Part shown: positions 19,418-27,225 of the stretch, piece by piece | Layout of the letters: each line of letters starts with the position of its first letter | How positions within the stretch are numbered: the first letter of the stretch is position 1 | NCBI GenBank assembly: GCA_015863185.1 | Contig: JACBXP010000004.1 | Location: forward strand, 93,309 to 157,308 | From: Aerococcaceae bacterium DSM 111020 | Lineage (GTDB): Bacteria > Bacillota > Bacilli > Lactobacillales > Aerococcaceae | DNA: 64,000 nucleotides | Direction of reading: 5' to 3' | Program-made: the position numbers and the translations under genes | The notes under the pieces: model-generated | The model's input: only the letters and a program-made list of their open reading frames with translations | Databases searched by the model: none | Told to the model about the DNA's origin: nothing

Positions 19418-19984
19418 ATGCAACCCACTCAAAAATCTGTCTATATTGCTTTATTAGCCGCACAAGCGACTGTTATCGCAATCATCGAAAGTTTCATTCC
19501 GAATCTTTTTGCCTTTGCACCGGGTGCAAAACTGGGGTTATCTAATATTATTACCATGGTCGCTATCTTCACTTTATCTAAGCGTGATGCGTTTCGTGTT
19601 GTAACATTACGTTTGTTATTAACAACCATACTAACTGGAACGGTGTCGACATTCTTGTATTCTTTTGCGGGATCTTATTTATCTTTCATAGGTATGGTGT
19701 TGATTCGTTATTTAGGTCCCAAGCGGGTTAGTTTTGTAGGAATATCTGTCAGCGGAGGTGTTTTGTTTAATATCGGCCAGCTGATTGTTGCCAGTGTGAT
19801 TGCTGGGTCATTTACCGTGATGTTATATTTGCCCATTTTAACCTTTTCTGGGATGTTGGCTGGAATCGTGGTGGGGATGATTGCGAATTATATGATGCAG
19901 AATATTGCTTCCATTGAAAAGATTCAGAGTCAAGACGCACAAATGGATGCTTTATCACAAGCGTGGTATCAGGCGCAACAATAA
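19418..19984 (+). CDS. eetB: Gx-transporter family membrane protein, EetB-like
   Basis: A 188-residue membrane protein with about five hydrophobic segments. The N-terminal FIPNLFAFAPGAKLGLSNI is the mark of the Gx transporter / heptaprenyl diphosphate synthase component I family. In Listeria monocytogenes the member EetB is needed for extracellular electron transfer. Here it begins a locus with a flavin oxidoreductase, FMN-carrying proteins and ApbE, which supports the same role; its exact chemistry is not known. ATG 19418 is chosen over ATG 19400 because AAAGGAG (19403-19409) sits at the right distance. A weak T-rich hairpin may follow at 19990-20020 before the next promoter. Confidence 0.8.
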   Translation: MQPTQKSVYIALLAAQATVIAIIESFIPNLFAFAPGAKLGLSNIITMVAIFTLSKRDAFRVVTLRLLLTTILTGTVSTFLYSFAGSYLSFIGMVLIRYLGPKRVSFVGISVSGGVLFNIGQLIVASVIAGSFTVMLYLPILTFSGMLAGIVVGMIANYMMQNIASIEKIQSQDAQMDALSQAWYQAQQ

Positions 19985-20029
19985 GGGGCATTTTAATTAG
20001 TATGAATTCTAACTTTTTTTGTAAATCCA

Positions 20030-20047
20030 TTGTTCAATGATGAACAA
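20030..20047. promoter_or_regulatory. Palindromic operator over the -35 box
   Basis: TTGTTCAATGATGAACAA has perfect 7-base arms around ATGA. The TTGT-N10-ACAA shape and four-base centre resemble the redox repressor Rex site (TTGTGAA-N4-TTCACAA), but two bases per arm differ, so the regulator is unknown. Confidence 0.5.
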
Positions 20048-20058
20048 TGCGTTATAAT
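20030..20058 (+). promoter_or_regulatory. Promoter of the ferric-reductase-like gene
   Basis: TTGTTC (20030-20035), a 17-base spacer and a perfect TATAAT (20053-20058) precede the gene by about 40 bases. A perfect palindrome overlaps the -35 box (separate entry), so this promoter is probably regulated. Confidence 0.65.
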
Positions 20059-20099
20059 ATTATCGTAGGAGTGACATTACAATATAAAGGAGTTTTGAT

Positions 20100-21443
20100 A
20101 TGAGCAAAAAGTTTTGGGCAGACTGGACTTTTCCATTGATGTCGTTAATTAGCTTTGCGACGCTACTTGGCGCAATGTTAAGTCAAATGTCTGCGATTAG
20201 TGTTGGGAGTCTGATCTCATTTTCTTCAGGTCTATTAGCATACACCATGATGTTAGCGGTAACATTCATGGGGTCACGGCCTCGTTTCTTGGAGAAATTC
20301 TTCGGAATGCCTCAAATATTTGAAGTCCATGGTGTGATGTCGATGGTGATGTCGGCACTCATTTTATTTCATGTGGTTATTCAATGGAATGGTTTCCAAA
20401 GTATTTCTGAAATGTCGATTGTCTCACAAACCGGTTGGATTGCGGTTATTGCACTTATTTTGATTGTTTATACTGGTGTTTTCTCATTATCCGAGATTTT
20501 TGTCCAATATATTCCTGTGTTAAATGCTTATAAACAAAAACACAATCGAGAAGCGAGTTTATGGGTTCACCGTCTAGCGGTCGTTTCAATTATTTTTGTT
20601 TATATTCATTTAATTAAATTACCATTTTTAGCGAACAATACGGTATTTATGGTGTTGTTAACGGCTTATACGGCCTTTGTGTTAATATATTGGGTCGTTT
20701 GGAAATTAAAAGTTTTAACACTGCCTAAGTATGAAGTGATTAAATTGTACCGTGGAACCCCTTCCATTTGGGTGCTGGAAGTTGCTCCGAAGAAAGGGCA
20801 AATTCCGCAATTCAATGGGGGCGAGTATTTCTGGATTTATTTCCGTGATGGGGCAAATATTTCTAAAGAAGGCCATCCTTTCTCGACGTCATCAGCGAAT
20901 ACTAATCGTTACAGCAATTCCATTGAATTCATGATTAAAGATGCTGGGGATTGGACTGAATCATTGAAGAATATCAATATTGGTGACACATTAGTGTTAG
21001 AGGGACCACATGGTGATATGTTACCTCCAGCTATCCAAGAAGAACCAGAAGATGTACCTTATGTACTTCTTGCAGGAGGAATTGGTTTAACACCGATGTT
21101 AAGTATTTTGCGCCAAGAGACTCAACGAGGCTCACAGCGTCCGATGCATCTTGTCTGGGGGCTTTCTGTAGAAGAAGATCTCTTTATGTTAGATGAATTG
21201 AAAGAAATGCAAGAAAAGAATCCAAATTTAGATGTTCAATTAATTTTCTCTGGAGAAGAAGTAGAAGGTTATGCGTTTGGATTCATTGATAATGAATATC
21301 TCGAGAGTATTGGTGCAGGGCATTACCGAAACGGACATTTCTTTGTCTGTGGACCGGGTCCAATGATCGATGCCACAAAGCGTTTGCTCGATAATGGCAA
21401 TGTCCCTTATGAGCAACGCCATATTGATGACTTTAGATTCTAG
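20100..21443 (+). CDS. Ferric-reductase-like transmembrane NAD(P)H oxidoreductase (bis-heme, FAD)
   Basis: A 447-residue membrane flavocytochrome. The N-terminal ~210 residues hold six to seven helices with four candidate heme ligands in two pairs, His77/His91 and His157/His170, the arrangement of ferric reductase / NADPH oxidase membrane domains. The C-terminal half is a ferredoxin-reductase module with the FAD motif HPFS (259-262), the nucleotide motif GGIGLTP (326-332) and the terminal CGPGP (417-421). Cytosolic NAD(P)H electrons would pass through FAD and two hemes to the outer face. Immediately downstream is a four-domain FMN carrier, a likely acceptor. It may take the place of Ndh2 plus quinone used by Listeria. 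NADH versus NADPH is not decided by sequence. Confidence 0.85.
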   Translation: MSKKFWADWTFPLMSLISFATLLGAMLSQMSAISVGSLISFSSGLLAYTMMLAVTFMGSRPRFLEKFFGMPQIFEVHGVMSMVMSALILFHVVIQWNGFQSISEMSIVSQTGWIAVIALILIVYTGVFSLSEIFVQYIPVLNAYKQKHNREASLWVHRLAVVSIIFVYIHLIKLPFLANNTVFMVLLTAYTAFVLIYWVVWKLKVLTLPKYEVIKLYRGTPSIWVLEVAPKKGQIPQFNGGEYFWIYFRDGANISKEGHPFSTSSANTNRYSNSIEFMIKDAGDWTESLKNINIGDTLVLEGPHGDMLPPAIQEEPEDVPYVLLAGGIGLTPMLSILRQETQRGSQRPMHLVWGLSVEEDLFMLDELKEMQEKNPNLDVQLIFSGEEVEGYAFGFIDNEYLESIGAGHYRNGHFFVCGPGPMIDATKRLLDNGNVPYEQRHIDDFRF

Positions 21444-21466
21444 GGATAGGTAGAAAGGAACGTATT

Positions 21467-22843
21467 ATGGGTAATAAAACAAGTTTAGGATTGAAGATTT
21501 TCTTTGCCTCTATTTTTACTATGTTGTTAACGACCTTCCTCTTTACCTCAGATATCTCTCTATCCGATGATACAGATACTGCCAGTAGCGGGTCTGAGAC
21601 GGCCGGCGCATTGACAGGAACGGCAGATGGTCACAATGGCCCTGTCACTGTATCTGTGACGCAAGAAGGCGATCAAATTACTGCGGTTGAAGTGGTAGAA
21701 CATGAAGAATCGCCGGGGTATTCTGATAGAGCATTGGAAGATATTCCAACAGCCATTGTGGAAGCGAATGGGACCGAAGGGGTTGAAGTCGTATCAGGAG
21801 CGTCTGTCACCTCTACAGCCATCTTGATAGCGGTTGACAATGCGTTGGCCGGTGAAGGCACAAGTTCTGAAGGATCGGGAGACACAGTCACAGCTACAGC
21901 AGAAGGTCATAATGGCCCTGTCACCGTTGATGTAACATTCGATGGTGATACGATTACGGCAGTAGAAGTTGTTGAACATGAAGAGTCTGAAGGTTATTCA
22001 GATAAAGCCTTGGAAGATATTCCGACAGCGATTGTGGAAGCGAATGGAACTGAAGGGGTTGAAGTCGTGTCTGGAGCATCTGTGACATCAGAAGCGATTC
22101 TTACCGCAGTAAACACTGCACTCGACGAAAGAGGGATTGTGGTAGCACCTGTTGCAGAGACTTCTGAATCAGAATCGGAAGAATCAAAAGAAACTTCAGA
22201 ATCATCTGCGTCCGAAGAAGAAAGTACTGAATCGTTAGAAAGCGACGAACGTGATACTGGAGGTGGTGGTGTCTTAGAAGGGACAGCCGAAGGCCATAAT
22301 GGTCCGATTAAAGTTGAAGTATCTGTCGAAGATGATAAGATTACTGATGTCAAAGTAATCGATCACGAAGAGTCTGATGGGTATTCAGACAAAGCTTTAG
22401 AAGACATACCGGCAGCCATTGTTAAAGAAAATGGTACTGACGTTGAAGTTGTCTCTGGAGCAACGAAGACATCTGAAGGTATTATAAATGCAGTGGAGGA
22501 TGCGCTAGCGGCAGATGATAAAGCAGAGAAAGATTCAACGGCTGCAGGAGCGACCACTTTGGATGATGCGACCGTGGAAGTCGATGGCGATAAAGTAACG
22601 GTGGAAATTGAAGGTCATAATGGACCATTGACGATTGCGGTGACCTTTGACGGAGACGACATAAAAGATGTTGAAATTGTTGAACACGAGGAGTCTAAAG
22701 GTTACTCTGACAAAGCCATCAAAGATATTCCAAAGGCTATTGTTGACAAGAATTCAGCAGACGTTGAAGTCATCTCTGGAGCTTCTGTTACATCTCAAGC
22801 CATTATCGATGCGGTTGAATTAGCCATCGAAGCACGTAAATAA
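21467..22843 (+). CDS. Membrane-anchored protein with four FMN-binding domains
   Basis: A 458-residue exported protein with an N-terminal hydrophobic segment (about 9-28) and no lipobox, so probably a membrane anchor. Four FMN_bind-type domains follow, at about 50-127, 142-219, 270-347 and 377-454, each with GHNGP, HEES.GYSD and a flavinylation motif SGA[ST]: positions 110-113, 202-205, 330-333 and 437-440. ApbE enzymes join FMN to the last Ser/Thr of this motif, so up to four flavins may be carried. A Ser/Glu-rich hinge (230-262) splits the protein into two pairs. It starts 23 bases after the reductase gene and overlaps the EetA-like gene (TAATG), so the three act together. Probably an electron relay across the cell wall. 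Confidence 0.85.
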   Translation: MGNKTSLGLKIFFASIFTMLLTTFLFTSDISLSDDTDTASSGSETAGALTGTADGHNGPVTVSVTQEGDQITAVEVVEHEESPGYSDRALEDIPTAIVEANGTEGVEVVSGASVTSTAILIAVDNALAGEGTSSEGSGDTVTATAEGHNGPVTVDVTFDGDTITAVEVVEHEESEGYSDKALEDIPTAIVEANGTEGVEVVSGASVTSEAILTAVNTALDERGIVVAPVAETSESESEESKETSESSASEEESTESLESDERDTGGGGVLEGTAEGHNGPIKVEVSVEDDKITDVKVIDHEESDGYSDKALEDIPAAIVKENGTDVEVVSGATKTSEGIINAVEDALAADDKAEKDSTAAGATTLDDATVEVDGDKVTVEIEGHNGPLTIAVTFDGDDIKDVEIVEHEESKGYSDKAIKDIPKAIVDKNSADVEVISGASVTSQAIIDAVELAIEARK

Positions 22844-23265
22844 TGAAAATACAGTTGAAACGTTTCTTTGAACAATTGAAACCGTGGGATTTGTTCTTAT
22901 TCTTACTATTTATTGGGGTATCTTTCGTTCCGTTGATGTATTTTAATCACTTACAATCGGCGGAAGCGACACACCAGACAGCGATTATATCGGTGTCTGG
23001 TCAAGTAGCCTATGAAGTGCCCTTGATTGATGATGGTGAGCGGGAAGAATTTCTGATTGAATCGGATCATGGTCATTATAATCGAATTGTTCGAGAAGGC
23101 ACTGAAATATCGATTGAAGATGCGGATTGTACGGATCAATTATGTGTAGATATGGGTTCAATTGACAGAACAGGAGAGACGATTGTGTGTCTACCTCATC
23201 AAGTCTTAATTGAAGTAACGAGTGAATCAACGGAGGATGTCCCTGAAGTGGACGCGATCTCTTAA
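22843..23265 (+). CDS. eetA: NusG domain II protein, EetA-like
   Basis: A 140-residue protein with one N-terminal membrane helix (about 17-34) and an external NusG-II domain carrying three cysteines, Cys96, Cys101 and Cys116 (DADCTDQLC and IVCLPHQ), as usual for this family. In Listeria the homologue EetA works with EetB in extracellular electron transfer; its precise job is not established. Its ATG overlaps the stop of the FMN-carrier gene by one base, linking it to that operon. The 229 bases after it hold no gene. Confidence 0.8.
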   Translation: MKIQLKRFFEQLKPWDLFLFLLFIGVSFVPLMYFNHLQSAEATHQTAIISVSGQVAYEVPLIDDGEREEFLIESDHGHYNRIVREGTEISIEDADCTDQLCVDMGSIDRTGETIVCLPHQVLIEVTSESTEDVPEVDAIS

Positions 23266-23437
23266 GCGCGAGATTGATTCGTCATGATTGATTGGAATAT
23301 ATGATGAATTAAAAATAAATCGACTATGATTGTTATCAAAAGATAAGCCATACGAAGCGAATATGACGGATTAAGTCAGTGGCTATCAATGACTGACAAT
23401 TAATGGTCGATTTTTATCTTATGAAATTTTTAAAAAT

Positions 23438-23482
23438 TAAATGAATGATTTGTGTTGTTCATTTATAGAGAATAGATAGAAT
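23438..23482 (+). promoter_or_regulatory. Promoter and inverted repeat upstream of apbE
   Basis: TTGTTC (23455-23460), a 16-base spacer and TAGAAT (23477-23482) form a candidate promoter. Arms TAAATGAA (23438-23445) and TTCATTTA (23458-23465) are a perfect inverted repeat overlapping the -35 box. The TTGTTCA at 23455-23461 repeats the half-site seen at the ferric-reductase-like promoter, hinting at a shared regulator. Confidence 0.45.
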
Positions 23483-23494
23483 GAGGAGGAACAA

Positions 23495-24559
23495 ATGACG
23501 CAACTGAAACAGTGGGGAAAAATGATAGCATTGCTAGTGATTAGTGGATTAATTTTTACCGGATGTGGTGCCACTCAGCAGGCTACTCTGTTAGAAGAAC
23601 CTTACCAAGCAACGGAATTTAAGATGGGGACGTATGTATCCTTACGGATTTATGATGAAGATAAAGAAGCAGTGTTAGATGAAGCATTTAGCTTGGTCGA
23701 TGATTTGGCTGCTAAGATTACAACAAATGCATCCGGTTCTGATATTGATGCAGTCAATAAAGCATCTGGAAATCAGCCGGTGCAAGTGTCGCCGGAGATT
23801 TATCCTTTAGTTGAGGCAGCTTATGATTATTCGGTATTACCTCAAAGTGGTTTTGATATGACTATTGGACCGATTACGGATTTATGGCGTATGGGATTTG
23901 ATGATGCTCGGGTTCCAAAGTCTGAAGAAATTGAAGATGCTCTGCCCTTAGTGGACGCGGAACAAGTGGAATTAAATGAAGAAACCAATGAAGTTTATCT
24001 TACAGAAGAAGGAATGAAATTGGATTTAGGCGCTATTGCCAAAGGTTATATAGCAGACGAAATCAAAGATCTGTTTCAAGAGCGAGGCGTCACCACGGCC
24101 ATCATTGATTTAGGTGGGAATGTATTGATAATGGGAGATTCTCCTAAACGAGAAGGAGAAGGTTTCGTTGTAGGAGTTCAAGACCCCATCCATGAACGGG
24201 GCGATTTTATTGGGACACTCGCTTTGAAGGATCAATCCATTGTAACTTCCGGGATATATGAGCGCTATCTGGAACGTGATGGCCAAGTGTATCATCATTT
24301 GATGAATCCAGCAACAGGGTATCCTTTTGATAATGAATTATTAAGTGTCACCGTCATCACACCGCGCTCTCTCGATGCGGATGCTTTATCGACGGTTGGT
24401 TTTGGTCTCGGCTTAGAAGAAGGAGTAGCGTTCTTTGATGATCGTTCGGATGCAGAAGCCGTCTTCATTACTGAAGACTTAGACGTCTATACGACCGATG
24501 GATTAAAAGATCAATTTGAATTAACCAATGATGAATTTAATTGGGTCAACCCCGACTAA
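23495..24559 (+). CDS. apbE: FAD:protein FMN transferase, ApbE lipoprotein
   Basis: An extracytosolic Mg-dependent enzyme that splits FAD and attaches FMN covalently to a Ser/Thr of SGA[ST]-type motifs. The 354-residue protein begins with a lipoprotein signal ending FTGC, with lipidation at Cys24. Family marks are MGTYVSLRIYD, DLGAIAKGYIADEI, DLGGNVL, HLMNPATGYPF and DADALST near the metal site. The likely clients are the four-domain FMN protein upstream and the twin-domain protein downstream. It equals FmnB of the Listeria locus. A shared hairpin separates it from the convergent ecf genes. Confidence 0.92.
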   Translation: MTQLKQWGKMIALLVISGLIFTGCGATQQATLLEEPYQATEFKMGTYVSLRIYDEDKEAVLDEAFSLVDDLAAKITTNASGSDIDAVNKASGNQPVQVSPEIYPLVEAAYDYSVLPQSGFDMTIGPITDLWRMGFDDARVPKSEEIEDALPLVDAEQVELNEETNEVYLTEEGMKLDLGAIAKGYIADEIKDLFQERGVTTAIIDLGGNVLIMGDSPKREGEGFVVGVQDPIHERGDFIGTLALKDQSIVTSGIYERYLERDGQVYHHLMNPATGYPFDNELLSVTVITPRSLDADALSTVGFGLGLEEGVAFFDDRSDAEAVFITEDLDVYTTDGLKDQFELTNDEFNWVNPD

Positions 24560-24566
24560 ATAAAAT

Positions 24567-24606
24567 AACACCATCTCTGAACTGTAAACCAGTCGGAGAT
24601 GGTGTT
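24567..24606. terminator. Bidirectional terminator between apbE and ecfT
   Basis: AACACCATCTC (24567-24577) pairs with GAGATGGTGTT (24596-24606), with a smaller inner CTG/CAG stem. T-rich sequence on both sides serves both convergent genes. Confidence 0.8.
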
Positions 24607-24612
24607 GTTGTT

Positions 24613-25404
24613 TCAAAGCAAATAAAATAAGAGGAGCCATAAAATATAGAGTAGTCCCATCATCCCGTCATGTCTGGAGAATCTTAGCGGATAATAATGA
24701 CTCCGAGAGGCTCCGCCACGATAATCACGGGCATCCATCGCCATCGCTAAATCAAAGGCACGTTCATATGACCGATTGAATAAAGGAATCAAAATAGGAA
24801 TATATTTCTTCAATCTCTCCACCCAATTCCCCTCGGTGAAGTCCATGCCACGAAGTCTTTGTGCATCGAGAATAATTTCGGCTTCATCTAAAAGAGAGGG
24901 GATAAAACGGATCCCGATTGCCAACATCAGAGGAATTTCTGCAATAAAAGTTCCGAAACGTTTGAAGGGCGTTAAGAAATAATCCAATGCATTTGTTAAG
25001 TTTAAGGGTTCCGTCGTCAAGGTCAACATCAGCGATTTCATGAGAATTAAGCTAAATCTCAGAAAAGTAAAGACCGCCATACGTACGCCTTCTCTCGTAA
25101 TCGTCAACCATCCCAATGAAAATAAGACGGTCGATCCCGATTGAAAAATCAACTGAATCAGTGCAGTAAATAATAATAGGCTGAGCATGGGACGCACCCC
25201 GCGCATGAATTGCGAGAAAGGGATACGCGAGAGAATAATCTCCAATAGAAGTATACCAATCAATAATAAATAATGGAGGGTTGATTGAGCCAATAATGTC
25301 ATGCCAATATAAACAAAGGTGGCAATAAATTTGGTTCGAGGATCTAATTGATGCATCCATGAATCCAAGGGCAAGTAGCGACCCATGATGAGTTTATCTT
25401 TCAT
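24613..25404 (-). CDS. ecfT: ECF transporter transmembrane subunit EcfT (possible FmnA)
   Basis: The scaffold membrane protein that couples substrate-binding S components to the EcfA ATPases. The 263 residues hold five to six helices and the two Ala-Arg coupling motifs of the family, seen as AQRLRGMDF and AMDARDYRGG. Its start overlaps ecfA2 by 11 bases. In most Lactobacillales the ecfA1A2T genes sit after ribosomal gene rplQ; here they sit between apbE and a PplA-like gene. In Listeria the EcfT paralogue FmnA supplies flavin for extracellular electron transfer, so this trio may do the same, or may be the general vitamin transporter relocated. No S component is visible here. Confidence 0.88.
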   Translation of the reverse strand: MKDKLIMGRYLPLDSWMHQLDPRTKFIATFVYIGMTLLAQSTLHYLLLIGILLLEIILSRIPFSQFMRGVRPMLSLLLFTALIQLIFQSGSTVLFSLGWLTITREGVRMAVFTFLRFSLILMKSLMLTLTTEPLNLTNALDYFLTPFKRFGTFIAEIPLMLAIGIRFIPSLLDEAEIILDAQRLRGMDFTEGNWVERLKKYIPILIPLFNRSYERAFDLAMAMDARDYRGGASRSHYYPLRFSRHDGMMGLLYILWLLLFYLL

Positions 25405-26266
25405 CGCTTCCCCCTTTCATATGTTTAGCAATCATATCAGCTAATTCAGTAACAGTCAGTGGCAAGTTGTCAATCGGCCAGGCGAAAGTGTCTGCGACGT
25501 CTCGAGCAATCTCCATCACTGCCGGCGGTTTGAGACCGGTTTGAGAAGCAAAGTTATCCCAGGTGAATACTTCTTGCGGACTTCCTGTGATTAATAATCT
25601 CCCCGCTTCAATGACAAAGACTTGTTCTGCATACTGAGCAACCTGTTCCATTTGGTGAGAGATTAGAATAATAGTGACACCAAGCGTTTGATTTAACTGT
25701 TTAAATAAATCAAGTAATGCTTTTTGTCCTTTGGGATCTAATCCAATCGTTGGTTCATCCAGGATGAGTATCTCAGGTTCTAAAGCGAGAATTCCCGCTA
25801 TCGCGACCCGGCGCTGTTCGCCACCCGATAGATCAAAGGGTGAGACCGTTAAATAAGAGTTATCGAGGCCAACGAGTTGTAATTTTTCTTGAGCAATCTC
25901 TTGGGCTACATCTTTGGAGACCCCATAATTCATAGGTCCAAAGATAATATCTTCTTCGACGGTTTGCCCGAATAATTGCATCTCTGGAAATTGAATCACT
26001 GTCCCGACTAGTTTTCTTAATTCTTTAATCGTCGACGGAGGCGTATGATGCGTATAGGTTTTTCTGCCAATTCTAATCGTTCCGGTATCGGGAATTAATA
26101 ATGCATTGATTAATTTAATCAGTGTCGACTTTCCGGAGCCTGTCGGTCCAATAATGGCATTAAATGTCCCTGATTGAATGGTCAAGGTGGTGGAAGCTAA
26201 TGCATGAATAGGTTGGGCTGTATTAGCATCATAAGTATAACTTACATTGTTGAGTTGTATGTCCAT
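25394..26266 (-). CDS. ecfA2: ECF transporter ATPase EcfA2
   Basis: One of the two ABC ATPases of the ECF module. At 290 residues it shows Walker A GPTGSGKST, signature LSGGEQRR, Walker B ILILDEPTIGLD and a C-terminal extension. Its ATG (26266) lies 25 bases inside the end of ecfA1, and its end overlaps ecfT, so the three are translationally coupled. Confidence 0.92.
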   Translation of the reverse strand: MDIQLNNVSYTYDANTAQPIHALASTTLTIQSGTFNAIIGPTGSGKSTLIKLINALLIPDTGTIRIGRKTYTHHTPPSTIKELRKLVGTVIQFPEMQLFGQTVEEDIIFGPMNYGVSKDVAQEIAQEKLQLVGLDNSYLTVSPFDLSGGEQRRVAIAGILALEPEILILDEPTIGLDPKGQKALLDLFKQLNQTLGVTIILISHQMEQVAQYAEQVFVIEAGRLLITGSPQEVFTWDNFASQTGLKPPAVMEIARDVADTFAWPIDNLPLTVTELADMIAKHMKGGSDER

Positions 26267-27081
26267 AGGGCGTTCTTCAAGCTTTCTGTATTGATGAGAG
26301 GTTCTTCTATGTGAATCGATTGTTTAGCTAATGCGTGACGCAATTGTTCGAGAACCGGTAAAGTAAGGTCATGTTCTTCAATGAGTTGCGGATTATCAAA
26401 GAGTCTGCGCGGTGTGGCGATCGTTGTGATGGCTCCTTCGCGCATCAAAACGACCCGATCACTCAACAATACTTCTTCCATATTATGAGTAATCGCAATG
26501 ACAGTTAATGATTGCGATTCACTTACTTGACGAACTAACGATAAAATCATATCACGACTCGCTGGGTCCAACATCGATGTCGCTTCATCGAGAATGAGGA
26601 CTTGTGGTCGAGAAGCAATGGCACTTGCGACTGCAGTGCGTTGCTTTTGTCCGCCTGATAATTGCGCCGGAGTGCGGTGACGTAAAGGCCATAAATCAAT
26701 GGCTTGTAATAATGAAGTCACGCGTTCATGCATTTGATCTGTTGGCATGCCTAAGTTCTCTAAACCAAAGGCAATATCCGCTTCGACCGTACTCCCAACG
26801 AATTGATTGTCAGGATTTTGGAAGACCATGCCAATCATTTGGCGGATGGTGGGGAGGGTATCGTCCGTTAATATTTGCCCATTAACCTTTATCGTCCCTT
26901 CTTGTGGGCGAACTAAGCCATTGATTGTTTTGGCTAAGGTTGATTTACCAGATCCATTCGGTCCGACAATGCTAATCCATTCACCAGCCTGGATAGTTAG
27001 ACTCACATTATTGAGAGCTAGATGATTGGGAGAGCCAGGATAATGATAGCTTAAATGATTCAATTCGATCAAATCTTGCAT
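26242..27081 (-). CDS. ecfA1: ECF transporter ATPase EcfA1
   Basis: The first ATPase gene of the leftward ecfA1-ecfA2-ecfT operon. Its 279 residues carry Walker A GPNGSGKST, signature LSGGQKQR and Walker B VLILDEATSMLD. The ATG has a strong AAGGAG ribosome site. The promoter lies at 27112-27140 with a perfect palindrome across its spacer, and the divergent gene on the other side is the PplA-like protein, so the two transcripts share one regulatory region. Confidence 0.92.
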   Translation of the reverse strand: MQDLIELNHLSYHYPGSPNHLALNNVSLTIQAGEWISIVGPNGSGKSTLAKTINGLVRPQEGTIKVNGQILTDDTLPTIRQMIGMVFQNPDNQFVGSTVEADIAFGLENLGMPTDQMHERVTSLLQAIDLWPLRHRTPAQLSGGQKQRTAVASAIASRPQVLILDEATSMLDPASRDMILSLVRQVSESQSLTVIAITHNMEEVLLSDRVVLMREGAITTIATPRRLFDNPQLIEEHDLTLPVLEQLRHALAKQSIHIEEPLINTESLKNALWTYNSTM

Positions 27082-27111
27082 GCGCTTTCTCCTTGTTATT
27101 TAATCTCGTTA

Positions 27112-27140
27112 ATCATAACAAATTATTGTTATTTCTTCAA
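27112..27140 (-). promoter_or_regulatory. Promoter of the ecfA1A2T operon
   Basis: On the minus strand TTGAAG (27140-27135), a 17-base spacer and TATGAT (27117-27112) form a good sigma-A promoter about 30 bases before the ecfA1 start. Confidence 0.6.
27115..27132. promoter_or_regulatory. Palindromic operator in the ecfA1 promoter
   Basis: ATAACAAATTATTGTTAT has perfect 7-base arms around ATTA. It covers the -10 box edge and most of the spacer of the ecfA1 promoter and lies about 40 bases upstream of the divergent PplA-like promoter. The regulator is unknown. Confidence 0.5.
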
Positions 27141-27172
27141 AATATCTTTATCCTCATAACAATGGATAATAA

Positions 27173-27201
27173 TTGAAACCGTTTTTCTAATGTGATAAAA
27201 T
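27173..27201 (+). promoter_or_regulatory. Promoter with overlapping cre-like site, PplA-like gene
   Basis: TTGAAA (27173-27178), a 17-base spacer and TAAAAT (27196-27201) are a strong promoter. TGAAACCGTTTTTC (27174-27187) over the -35 box matches 12 of 14 positions of the CcpA consensus TGWAANCGNTNWCA, which would place the gene under carbon catabolite repression. Confidence 0.6.
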
Positions 27202-27225
27202 GAACATGTAAAAGGGGGAGATATT

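Noticed and set aside
21994..22353. Antisense Ser-rich frame over the four-domain FMN protein
   Set aside because: Glu/Ser-rich coding sequence read backwards yields open Ser-rich frames; there is no start signal and no similarity to a real family. The same applies to 27129-27524 and 15273-15530.
23266..23494. FMN riboswitch before apbE
   Set aside because: The conserved FMN-element blocks (such as AGGGGC and GGTGAAATTCC) are absent; only a promoter and an inverted repeat can be supported.
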